A stretch of DNA of 64,000 bases, taken from assembly GCF_963675165.1 (NCBI RefSeq), contig NC_087388.1:620001-684000 (forward strand), read 5' to 3'. Of this stretch, positions 31,362 through 62,331 are shown piece after piece (the first letter of the stretch is position 1; each line of letters starts with the position of its first letter). Origin of the DNA: Halichondria panicea. Lineage: Eukaryota > Porifera > Demospongiae > Suberitida > Halichondriidae. Position numbers and translations under genes: made by a program. Below the pieces are notes generated by a model that ran no database searches, was not told where the DNA came from, and saw only the letters and a list, made by a program, of their open reading frames with translations.

Positions 31362-32739
31362 TTAATGTTCAATCTCACTTCTGGTCATACAACAGTAGAA
31401 AACACCTCGAATGATAACAGCTAGTCCTGACAAGTAGAGACCTACAAAAAGAATGAAGTCAAATGTGATAGTACAGTTTATGTGAGAAAATATGCTGGAA
31501 GCATGCCACCAGTGCATGTAATAGTGAGCCAATAGCAATATCAAAGGGCACACAAACAAGCAATAAGACTTACCAACCCAAAGAACATAGATTCCTGAAT
31601 AGCCAGACATTAAGATATAGAGAGAGAGAAAAAAACATGTGTGAAAACAGGCAAAGATACTTGTACAGCCAACAATAATGACAACATTACAGCAATTAAA
31701 GATTTCTCTTACCTCCATTACTACTGGCCCAGTAAGAAAACCCAGCCTGCAAGAGAGAGGGGAAAAAAAGCAGTGTCAAAAATGAGCCAGTATACATCAA
31801 TTTTAATCACTGGGGGCACATACATTTAGTAGCTAATTACAGTATGCACAAGGGGCTTATGGTATGCAGCAATACTACTAATTTCATGGTTGAATAAACA
31901 CCGCCCCCACACCTGTAGAAATGCAATGTCAGCGTTTTAAGGGCTCAGTACATGTAAAGTGCCCCAAATAACCACACAGCAGACTGCCCAAGGGGGGGTG
32001 TAGTATATAACACTGGCGCTACTATCACAAGTAGTTTGTACAAGCTTCTGATACATTTTTTTTTATTCATTTTTAGTTGCAAAGGACTGCCTAATGGACA
32101 CAAGCCTTTAATTAAGATACGTGTATGGCTAACTATAGCACTGGGACAAAACAATACCGTACTACTGATGTTATGTACATAGCAACAAGGCACGGTTCAC
32201 TGAACTAATCATTCTGTACACATCAAGGTACAGACTTATAATCGAGACAGTGTGACCGTACATGTACTGATAACAACACAGCTGATAGTAACTAACTTAC
32301 TGTGAGAGCAGTAGCCACGATCAGCAGAATAATACCAGTGATTATGCATGCAAATGCTCGGTATCGCATCCAAGGTATACTCAGGTAGGACCTACACGTG
32401 TGTGTGTGTGTGTGTGTGTGTGGGGGGGGGGCAGTGAGCGTTGAGGCATATACAATGTTACAATGTACAGCTCATTGCATCATAACACATGTACAATCAA
32501 GGTGACCTATGAACGATTTGAGACACACTTCGTCTGGAGTGCTCTAAGCCAGATACCCTAACCACCTCGATGTACAGTGTGTAATTATTATGGTAGAGTG
32601 TGTAGCTAAAGCCAAATATGTACATGTACATGAAAGGGAAGGGTCAAAAGTAGTCGCTTCCTTTATTTTGTAAACTTACCTGGCTCTACAGTGAGGACAT
32701 CTTGCAACAGCAGCATTGGCAGGCCACTTTGAGCGTGTA

Positions 32740-32833
<94 letters not shown>

Positions 32834-35360
32834 GGGGGGGGGGGGGTAAACATAATATAATACATGTAACAATATACACTGCTTTGCTATTGAGCAATAG
32901 TGGTGGATATACTCACTAACAAGACTACACACATTTGAGGCCACATTAGCGCTACAACACCCTGTAGGTTGTAGGGATGCAAGGACCTCCCATAGGTCAC
33001 TCACAACCACTTTTACAGTAAATATGAACACTCAATAAATAAACAGAAGATCAAATTAGATTAAAAAATAAAGCAGGGTCAGTTTTAGAATGAGACTATG
33101 AAATCTCCCAGTATCCCTTATATGGAAGTGGTACAATACCCAGTAAAATAGTAGCACTCACGAGAATGGCCTTGTGACATCGTCCACACACCACTCTCAT
33201 TCGGTCCGTGTTGATTGGTCGGATGTCAATGGTTCCCACTCCAATGGTGCGCTTACTACATGGGAAGAGAATGAATGATGTAATAGCATAGCTTTACTTT
33301 GATCGACCATAACCCTAGTTCTGGTGATCCAATCTCAGTAATTTTATTATTTCTGAAAGCTTAGAGTGAGCTCTTTCAAACGATGTATTCAGCTCATAAT
33401 TTTAAATGGACCCAAATTTGACAATTTCCCTCTAATATTAATAGCCCACGCTTTTTTGTCGAAAATAGGCCCAAAAATGAACTTTAATTTTAATATACGA
33501 CCTCTTTGTAAGCTTTCATAAAACCATAAAATCAATGAATTCAGACAACCACAAGGCAAGTTACGGCCTCTCAAAGATACAACGACGTTTGGATCGCATA
33601 CAAGGGTTAACCGGCTCTCTGAAGTACGGTTACCTCGATATACCGGCCATTTGGTTTGGCACGGATTGCTAGCTGTTTACTGCACATTAGACATAATAGT
33701 ACAGTTGTGTATGTCCTATGTCATAACTTTCATAACTTAATAATAATTTTGATAACCAAATGGCCGGTATATTGAGGTGGCCGTACTTCAGAGAGCTGGA
33801 ATAGCAAGAGTCTACTGTGTCAAAGTTTAAAAAGTAATTTCCTTTCAGACTAATGTCATAAGGGAAGCTGTGAATAATGTATGGACTAGGGAAGCTGTGA
33901 ATAACATAAATGGCCTGTACAGTACGTACAACTCGACTAACCAGTTCTCTCTTGGACAGACGACTCTAGAGGCCGTGTTGGAGCAGGTTAGGAGGCAATT
34001 GCAGGGACACCTCACATATTTCTTGCCATTGGGGGGAGGGGCAATGGGCTGTATGGAATAAAATCACATAGTTGATTTCTCTCAGCACTGCCAGTGTATG
34101 ATGTTTTGAAAGTGATTGCTATTAAGAGTGGAGGCTTGATATTCACACTCACAAAGAGTTAACATACTAGCCATCCAGCACTATCAAAACACAGTGAGAA
34201 ATCACCAAAAAGTGATGGGATCGATGACCTATATTTACACGTATGCTTATTGGATATCTAATAGCGTACCATATAGCGGGTAATTTTCGTGGGGTAAAAA
34301 ATTTACTGTTTTCGCCGAAATTTTTTTCTTACAATAACTTAAGCGTGGAAACCGGAATGCAAATGCAGTACAGACAATGAAAGCAGCTTTACGGTAGTTT
34401 GAAATTGCCGAAAAGAATACTTGCACGTATGCTTACTGATACGTACCCCTACATGTAGAGTGTTGTTACTAAAAGTAACTGGTGGTGTAATTAATAATCA
34501 TACAATATACCGTATTACTAGAATGTTTTGTGAGCATCAAACATTTGCGAACTTTGCGAGGGTTGATCAATTCGCAACCATAAAATCTAAATTATTATTA
34601 CACACGATCCTTGCCAGAACGCAATAGTTAGATCGCAAAGGGTCAAATGTTCTGCTGATTTGGCTCATTCGCAAAGGTTTTTCACCCGCAAAATATTCTA
34701 GTAATACGGTAATTATCTTACTGTGGCTTCTCGGCAGTTTCCACACTTGACGACTCGTGTTTGTGATCCTGAGCCAACGTGAATGACGTGCTGACACACA
34801 CGACACTGTACGAACATGGTCTGCCCCCCACTACTACCCCCCACAGAGTATGGGGGCGGCTGAACTGCCCCGCCCACTTGAGGGACTCCAGAGTTGAGAC
34901 CAACGTTGTACGGTACTGTAGAATGAAAAGAAGTATATTGAATGTAACCGTGACAAACATTATTTTATTGACAATAACAACAGACAATCAAGTTGGATAC
35001 ACAGCATCGGATGTTGATTATAGTAGGCGTGGCAAGAAGGGGTTCAGGTTAGCTACGGTAAAGTTATAATTATCTAGGACATTCAGTGTATCCGACATCA
35101 TCCCATTATTGTGTGTGGGGGGGAGCTAGCTGTCGGTATGTTCAGTATCTTCATGACCTAGACTGCACACTAACATTCAACCCTTGATACTAACACACCC
35201 TTAGGATCAGGAGTGGTGTTAACAGCTACAGTTCAAGTACAGAACCTATGTACTTATTTTTAATAGTCATACCAGGGGCTACAGGCTCCTCATAGGGAGG
35301 TGGCTGCTCTATTGGGGCGACAGGAGAGGGACCCGTCAGTAGTGGCTTAGTCTCATCCAT
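31362..35360 (-). CDS. PIP4P: PIP4P/TMEM55: type I phosphatidylinositol 4,5-bisphosphate 4-phosphatase
   Basis: Nine exons (35273-35360, 34722-34915, 33942-34048, 33162-33255, 32680-32726, 32301-32391, 31713-31746, 31574-31594, 31362-31441) give about 250 residues, the family length. The start MDETKPLL followed by a Pro-rich PPYEEP segment matches the vertebrate N-terminus. The cytosolic zinc-ribbon-like part keeps [44 protein letters not shown] and ARCPHC in order. Two C-terminal membrane segments follow ([30 protein letters not shown]). In vertebrates it resides on late endosomes/lysosomes, converts PI(4,5)P2 to PI5P, and influences lysosome positioning. Introns hold several repeats, one inverted-repeat element ending about 10 bp from a splice donor. 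Confidence 0.9.
32399..32430. repeat. (TG)n plus G-run next to a 3' splice site
   Basis: On the coding (minus) strand this is a C-run followed by (CA)n, ending a few bases before the acceptor of the PIP4P exon 32301-32391. Confidence 0.85.
32741..32847. repeat. (TG)n microsatellite plus G-run
   Basis: About 45 TG units followed by a run of G. On the coding strand it is a C-run plus (CA)n upstream of the acceptor of PIP4P exon 32680-32726. Confidence 0.95.
33300..33590 (+). repeat. Dispersed ~290-bp repeat, copy 3
   Basis: Same family as 2940-3240 and 22797-23090, more diverged, in a PIP4P intron. Confidence 0.75.
33611..33799. mobile_element. 189-bp inverted-repeat element with ~45-bp termini
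   Basis: The left end 'ccggctctctgaagtacggt' through 'ataccggccatttggtt' pairs with the inverted right end at ~90% identity by eye. Non-coding; lies in a PIP4P intron. Confidence 0.85.
34508..34711. mobile_element. 204-bp inverted-repeat element, reference copy of the TACCGTATTACTAG family
   Basis: The termini 'taccgtattactagaatgtt' and the inverse of 'aatattctagtaatacggta' pair over ~24 bp. The inner sequence 'cagaacgcaatagttagatc' is shared with 7079-7249 and 56614-56832. It ends about 10 bp from the splice donor of PIP4P exon 34722-34915. Confidence 0.85.
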
Positions 35361-35941
35361 CTCTCTCAGAGAGGGCCGGCCAGGGAGGGGGTACGGTATA
35401 AAGGAGCTTGAAGATACACTATTTAGGCTGACTGAGCAAAGGACAATCATGTGACTGTGTATCAAATTTCAAAATAGGTAAAGATCGTTAAATAGCCCCA
35501 CCCACACTTCTTCCTTTGTTATTTTTTATCACCGCCCTCAAATGAAACTTGGTGTACGAGATTAGGAACAGGGTCGATATTCATAGAATTGAAATTTAAT
35601 AAGCAATTTCAATAATAATTTTATTTATTATTAAACAGAGAAGTGAAGAAACAGTGAATGATGATGATATAATGATGATCTGTTAACTAATTATAATTAT
35701 TGTGAGACCACAGTAAATAATGCACACAGAGACTACGCAAAGAAAGAGCATGGGTAGCAAATAAAATATTATTATATATAAAAGATACAGAAATTTCAAT
35801 ACACACACACACTAAAACCATAGAACTTATAAGGATCGTGAAAACAGTAAAAAGAGAGAGAGAGAAATATGATACAAACGTAATGAGTGTCCAGTGGGGT
35901 GCAGTTTATTGCCTGGCTAACAAAAATGAAACCTGTTTCAT
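35361..35941. other. Intergenic between PIP4P 5' end and homeobox gene 2 3' end
   Basis: AT-rich. It should include the PIP4P promoter and the homeobox gene 2 3' UTR. No other feature is seen. Confidence 0.4.
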
Positions 35942-37748
35942 TTATTCTGTGTGCGAATGGTAGAGGGTTTTGGGACTTTCTTGGAGCACTGTAAGGAGAG
36001 AGAGAGAAATGGTCAAAAATGAACATGAACCACAATACCAAACAAATAGCCATAGACAGTGACATTTTACCACAACATCCCGTTATAATCATACCACAAA
36101 AATATACTGCAACACATTAATTTTATGCATGCAGCCATTGGTTGAAGGTTTTTAACAGCCAGTGCTTGGGCATATTTCAGCTGTTTATCAGTGAGTGCAT
36201 GCATGGGCACAGTCAGACTAATTGTCTACAGGTCAAGTGAATAAGTTAATTGTGTCTGCATAGGCAGGACCATTATTAGCCACCAGATAGTGAAGTACTA
36301 CACTAGATAGTGAACTGTGCCACAATAGCCTGAAACCTATTCAGCTGAACACAACAAAAGACCAAGCATGAATGCCTTCTATCAGCTGCTAAATGGACAA
36401 AAGCTCTTAGATCAAGTAACATATGCATTACAAAAAGCACTGCAGCATATGGGATTATTTTTTACGACTTTTATAGACTATAATTATGTATACATTTATG
36501 GGTTAGGTGTGAACTTACTAGTTGGTTCAGACGAGGCACATTCTGGTAGGATTTGTGAGTCTGGCGAGTGTTGCTGTTGGAGGCAATTGTAAGAGCCATC
36601 ATTCATGTCCAGGGATGTCTGACTTCGTAGCGGGTCGCTCGAGTAAACTTGTGCAGTGAGTGGAGAGTGAAGTGGAGCAATGTTTTGGCTGCTTTGTCTT
36701 TGTAGCGGTAGACTCGACAGTGCAGAGGTGGTGTGCAGTACTTGTGATGCAGATGAGGGCAACATGGCAGGCCAGTTTGGATTCGGTACTCCGATGAGAG
36801 GTTGTGCAAAAGTGGAGCGTTGCTGCGGTGCACCGTATAGACTTGAAGAACTGATAGTGCTGCAATAAGCCGTGGAAGAATCGGGGGAATATACATTGTT
36901 GATTGTAGGTTGTTGTCCGTTGCCGAGTAGTGATTGCCCTCGGATGGCGCTAAGGTTTGACAAACTGGCAGCTGATGTTTGGTTGGACGAGTAGGTTGAA
37001 TTGAGTGCTTGTGGGTAGAGATAAGAGCTTGCACCATACGAACCTACAATAGAAAATTAATCATGACGATGAGCATCTGTTCGGAAATTGCTCAGAACAT
37101 GAAAAATAGAGCCATCAAAATCATATTAACATGGACACTAACATTGATTGTTTGTTCTTCAACATGCAAAACAGATAATTTCAAAACAGCATGCTCCCAT
37201 GATAAACACACAACAGTTATTCTTTTACCTGACACACTTCCATGATAGCCACTGTCAGAGCTAGCCATTGATACAGTTCTTGCAGACTGAGATGGAGTGG
37301 AGAAGAGGTCCACAGTGAAGGTCGAGCGTCCCTCCAGCCAAATCTTCATGCCTATCTTCTTGATTCGTCTTCTTGCATTAGCAAACCAAGTGGAGAGTTG
37401 GGTCAAATTCATGCCAGAGTAATAGCCTAGATATTGTTTCTCAGCTTTCGTGGGGTAAGGATTGGACTGGTGCTCCTCAATCCATTTTACCTGTAGAGGG
37501 AGAATTGCAAAACTTAAACACAAGGTCTCCTTCATACAGCTACAGTGCAGTGAAGACACAACAACAGTCTAGGCCACTTTGGTTATTGCTAGGGAATACA
37601 GAAGCGTGACAACTGCATGGAGGTAGATTGCACTCACCAAGATAGCAGTATTCCTCATTCTGGTTCTGCAGTCGACTGGACGGTATGAGTGGTAACCTGC
37701 TGGGGCTCTGTGTAGCTTCTCAAGACGGCTAAGAGATGGATCGTTCAT
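35942..37748 (-). CDS. TALE-class homeobox protein, Iroquois-like (gene 2)
   Basis: Four exons (37638-37748, 37229-37490, 36519-37043, 35942-35988) with consistent phases give 314 residues. The homeodomain is split by an intron (RTRMRNTAIL | VKWIEEHQ): NPYPTKAEK carries the PYP loop extension, and LTQLSTWFANARRRIKKIG is almost the Irx helix-3 sequence (LTQVSTWFANARRRLKK), followed by MKIW as in Irx KMTW. The last exon is supported by a GTAAGT donor and a long CT-rich acceptor; reading through that donor instead would add six residues and stop at 36496. The remainder is Ser/Gln/Pro-rich. It shares with gene 1 a phase-1 intron after the homeodomain. Confidence 0.85.
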
Positions 37749-38345
37749 TCTATGTTGCTAATAGCGTGTTTGATGACTACAAGACTACAAGCTAGGCTAT
37801 TTATACTACTTGCTCAAGTACAAAATACCACAAGCAACGCCCACTCAATTTCTAGATAATTATTGCGGTTTTGTGAGCTGCACAAATTGCTATAGACTTA
37901 TAAGAGAGGGCTAGCATAGATTGTGCATTGTATGCAACTTTAACATTAGCTCCAAATGAACATTAAATTAGCTGCAAATGTACAAATTCTGCAGTTCAGC
38001 TGATTATGTACAGGATAATGTAAGTCATGTGTGCGAACAGATTGTTGTGTAGTTAAAGAAAGACTCATATTAAATAGCCCTAAAGAGCATGCACTGAATT
38101 TAAACAATGGTGTCTCGATAGTGACTGGTCTATTCATGAAAATATAGAAATTTGCTGAAATATAGGCAATGGGACTCAAAAACACAATGAGTGAATACGC
38201 ACAAACAGTGCATACAGAAAAAAAAAGTAAAAAAAAAATGGAATGAAAATAACAAAGTTTATTCTGATTTGCTCATAGCTGACAGACAAATTTGAAAAAT
38301 GTAATAATCAACAATAAAAAAATTTTAGCATGAATCATAAAAACG
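37749..38345. other. Intergenic between homeobox gene 2 promoter and receptor 3' end
   Basis: AT-rich with A-runs at 38218-38238. It should contain the homeobox gene 2 promoter and the receptor gene 3' UTR. No feature is recognised. Confidence 0.4.
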
Positions 38346-58276
<19,931 letters not shown>

Positions 58277-59378
58277 ATTATGATGATCTGCCACAAATGA
58301 ACTGGATCTAGTGCAGCAACTTCTCACAATCACCACGACAACCAGCACTACTGCCTGCAAAAAACAGAAAAAAATAATTATGAGCTATTTGAAGATAACT
58401 TACTTACAAAGCGTACAGGTTTGCTTAAAAGTTCTGACTATAACTATGTAGCAGTAGTTGCTTTTTATATTCTAACAGTGACCGATCAATCAACCGGAAA
58501 CACCTCCAAGCAATTCCCAGAGAACAGCAAATAGTACTAATACTTCTAGAGAGCAAATGTTTTTCAGTGTAATTACTGTGTACCAGGAAAAGCTGAGCTG
58601 TTTAATAGTAGCACTGTAATACCAGGTATAGCTAGGTAATGAATAAATTGAGGAAACCTAATAATAGCTGGCTAGGCAATTACCTTAAAGCCTTATAGCG
58701 TATATCAGGAGTAGATACATTATATAAGTGGGAGGGTGGGCCACAACTATATAAGGCTTCTTCCCCGCAATGTTACTATGTACACATAGCGCGCACACAC
58801 ACCCCCACACACACACACACCCCCACACACACACACACTAGTAGCTGGTAACCCATTCTTAATTTAATTCACTGAACTGAACCGTAGATCATTACTTCAC
58901 TTCCTAGTAAATTAACATACCACAAAATACTTTACAAACGCATTCGTCACTTTCATAATGTATATGGGTCGCAAACCCTGGCCATTTTAATGAGACCCTC
59001 AGAAGCTACATGCACAATATAAGTTACAGCAAGAACAGCCACCACTGAGAGAAACATTCTTCAATGAACTTGTCAATAGCATCCATTGGGGGAGAGCAGA
59101 GCCTGTGGTTCATAGGCAGAGCCAAAACTCACTCTAACAGGAGTAGTTGGTAGTAAGCTGTGTGTCCCCCTCTGGCGAGCTTAGTCCATTAGTAAAGGCC
59201 GTCCTTTCTCCAGTAAAAATCAATAGTACTTTGTACTGTACTGCACTGGGCCTGGGGTAGCTAGGAGTGAGTCACTTGAGGGGCTTCAGTACAGTTGGGG
59301 AGTCCCCTCACAATACATAGGGGTTCCATAATTATGTTCGGCGCATGCGCAAACACACGTGGCATACAAAGCAGAGAC
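58277..59378. other. Divergent intergenic region, receptor and WDR89
   Basis: 1.1 kb between head-to-head genes, with CA/CCCCA simple repeats at 58794-58840. An open frame upstream of 58276 to a possible acceptor near 58357 hints at a further 5' exon of the receptor. No core promoter is identified. Confidence 0.4.
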
Positions 59379-61871
59379 ATGGCTCTGACTAGCAAGAGTA
59401 AACCTACCTTTCCCAAGCTGACTCTAAAGAGCTCAGTGGAGTTTGACTCGGGGAGAAGAGAGATCTATGTGTTGTGTATCACTGGTACCAACAAGTAAGT
59501 CTGCAGATGAAGGGCTTGACACATTCACAACTCTAACCAAGAGGCTGTAATTATATATAAAACGCAGTGTCTCCTCACCCGGTACCGGCTTCTGTCTGTA
59601 GTTACTAGAGAGCCGGAACGATCATGTGCCAATCCACTTTAAGGTGCGGGGGAGATTGCCTCCTGCTGCGAGTGTGTCGTTCTGTGTACCTGTCAAATCG
59701 TTCATTAAATGCCTAGCATATGCTTACATCAACAAGAACAAGAGCGTTGATGTATCAATAATTCAACGCTGCAGAGCATAGTTGACCTAATTTTATTATT
59801 TTTCTTCATACAGAGATCTGGATGGTACGATTGCAGCTTCAGGTATGACCTTGTGTTATCAGTCATAATAATATTATATCTAGCAGTCACATACGTACGT
59901 AGCAGCTTCTAATACTAACCAACATATTAAGCTGAAGTGTTGGTATGGTTTCCCCAGGTTCTAACAATTGTATTAACGTGTACACGAACAGAGGCAGTGG
60001 ACTGGAAGTTGCCTACCAAATAGAAGGTAACACTGAATTGAAGCACAAGGAGACAGCATGGATTGACAGATTGAGAGCTCTTTCTTGATTCTAAGAGAAT
60101 GGTGGTGCATGGCCGTTTTTAGTTGGTGGAGTGATTTGTCTGCCGATAACAAAAACGAAATTTATTTCTGCAATGTACATCTATTGATTGACTTATCGTT
60201 TTGTTTGTCTGTGTAGCGTCAGGTAGAGGGGAGGGTGTGGTCAGTGGTCTGGAGTGGGCGGACAGGCAGTTGTGTGCGTCCTCCACTGATGGACATGTCA
60301 GGTGATCCAAACAGTATAACCATAGTTGTTTGACTTGTTTCTCAGTAACAATTACCACGTGTAGTAAACATGTATAATTATGTGATTTTATCACTTAGAT
60401 TATGGGATACAAGAAAGTCCAGCAAAACTCCCACTAGTACATTTCAAGGTAATTCAATAATTATAGTCCACTATGGCGTGGATTTATTACACAAATGCCT
60501 CAGGCTATAACCACGAGCCCTTCAATTGTGTGAGCTCTGATATGAGTGGGTCGTTAATTGCAGCTGGCTCTGATTTGGTGGGGGAAGATGCAGCTATATA
60601 TATCTGGTATGTGGACACATTATTTTATTGGCTTTCATTCTGGTGACTTTATAGGGACTTACGAATGGGGAGAGATCCGATTGGTCAGTTTACCGAGTCA
60701 CATAGCGACGACATTGTAGCGGTACGTACTAATCATTATGTCATAGGATCAGAGAGTCCATTAGCATCCATCGTGTATGCGATCACCAGTTACAGTCACA
60801 AGTTGAATGAATCATATCCCCCATACAGGTACAGTTCAAGCCAGACTCCACCTACTCCCTTGCCTCAGGCTCTACAGTAAGACCATCAAAGAAATGGTTT
60901 CACTATTAAATTCTCCCTGCATGTTGTTATGTATGGTTGATGTTGATTTGAATTTGATGTTTTAAGTTATGTTGATTTAAAATTGGAATTGTTTCCCTCT
61001 ATTCAGGATGGGCTGGTGTGTCTGTTTGACTTGCATACAATGGAGGAGGAAGAAGCTGTCATCTCTGTCAAGAACTCAGAGGCCTCCGTATGCAAGGTTG
61101 GCTTCTGCGGACTTAACCACCTGTACTGTCTGACCCACGAGGGAGGATGTGTGGTCTGGGAGAATGCAGAGGTGTGTGGGGTACTGTCAGCTCCCCCTTT
61201 TTTCCCATTCTCCCCTACTCTTTCCCTTTCTCCCCCATCAATATCCCTCACTCTCTTCCCCTTCTTTTCCATGTTCATTTCTCTTTCTTTAGGTGGAACC
61301 ACTTTATACTGATCGTAATGTGAAGAACACCATTCAGGTAATCTCACAATTATTATTATTGGTAACATTTGTAAGACCACCACCACCCCCCCCCCCCCCC
61401 TTGCACAGGACGAGTTTGGAGTGGATATTGACTACCTAGTGGACTATCATTACCAGTCATCGTCAGACGAGCTCTTCCTAGTGGGCGGGGACAATAGGTA
61501 CGTTATAGTTTTAACATGACCCAATTTTAAATATCATAATTGGTACGAGATTCTAAACAAGGTTGCTGTGTTACTATCCTCGTTCCATACAATAACGAAA
61601 CCCCTCCCCCTGTGTAGTGGTGGAGTGAGAGTGCTCCACTGTGAGGACATGAAGTCTCCCAAACCCGTTGGCCTATTTATTGGCGGTCACACGGCAACAG
61701 TTCGAGCTCTCTACTGGGACAGCACAGTAAGCAACAGTCCCACTACGCCCCCTCAGTCATTTAGCTTTTTCTTTTTTCTTTTCTACACGCTGCTTTAATT
61801 GTGTCCAGGTGGATGGCGAGACTCTGGTGACTGGGGGAGAGGATGGGCTAGTGTGTCTGTGGACGTTGTAA
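59379..61871 (+). CDS. WDR89: WD40-repeat protein WDR89
   Basis: Thirteen short exons (59379-59494, 59814-59842, 59958-60026, 60217-60301, 60399-60448, 60504-60606, 60655-60721, 60829-60876, 61007-61171, 61293-61337, 61409-61497, 61618-61726, 61809-61871) join in phase to ~345 residues. The order of diagnostic segments matches human WDR89: ASSTDGHVRLWDTR, GSDLVGEDAAIYIWDLRM, ESHSDDIVAVQFKPD, SGSTDGLVCLFDL, LYCLTHEGG, GGHTATVRALYWD and VTGGEDGLVCLW. It should fold as one beta-propeller. The human protein has no well-established function, although propellers of this kind act as scaffolds. The basic C-terminal tail of human WDR89 is missing, since the stop follows the last WD unit. Two acceptors use C-rich tracts. 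Confidence 0.9.
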
Positions 61872-62331
61872 TCATAGTTGAGTCGAACTTGTTCTTTTTT
61901 TATATATATTTCTGTGTGTATATCATGCAACATCACTTAATGGTTGATCTGCAATGCACATATGTGTGTATAGTTTGTGTATCATTATCATCGAAAATTA
62001 TCCTGGAAAAATATTTGTTTGTTTGCAAATGCTAAGTGTATAAAATGCAGTTCCTTTGGAAAGTGTACGGCATTACACACCTCTGGCTCTGATTGGTATG
62101 TGACACTTCACAAGGGAATTATTGTATGCTTGTTAATTATAATTATAGTCTTGAAGTTTATCTGTTGTGCATTTTAGTGAAATGTGATGGTATGTATGTA
62201 TACAGTGTATAGATATTATTTATGCTCCACAAACCATTGCATTGCTGCATGCATTCACAGTGATAGCTAAACTACTAAATCTGATCCTTGCAGCTCCATT
62301 CACAGTGATAGCTAAGCTACTAACTATCAAG
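61872..62331. other. Intergenic WDR89 to CAP gene
   Basis: 3' UTR-like and promoter sequence. 'attcacagtgatagctaa' occurs twice (near 62255 and 62299), a short direct repeat immediately upstream of the CAP start codon. Confidence 0.5.

Noticed and set aside
32663-33031. Long His/Thr-repeat ORFs over CA/TG tracts (also 41280-41607, 45220-45502, 49976-50591 and 54271-54528)
   Set aside because: They are artefacts of dinucleotide repeats. The only real coding parts are the exons at their edges.
36599-37037. Alternative-frame ORFs across homeobox gene 2 exon 3
   Set aside because: Only the frame continuing from the homeodomain by splice phase is supported; the others are shadows.
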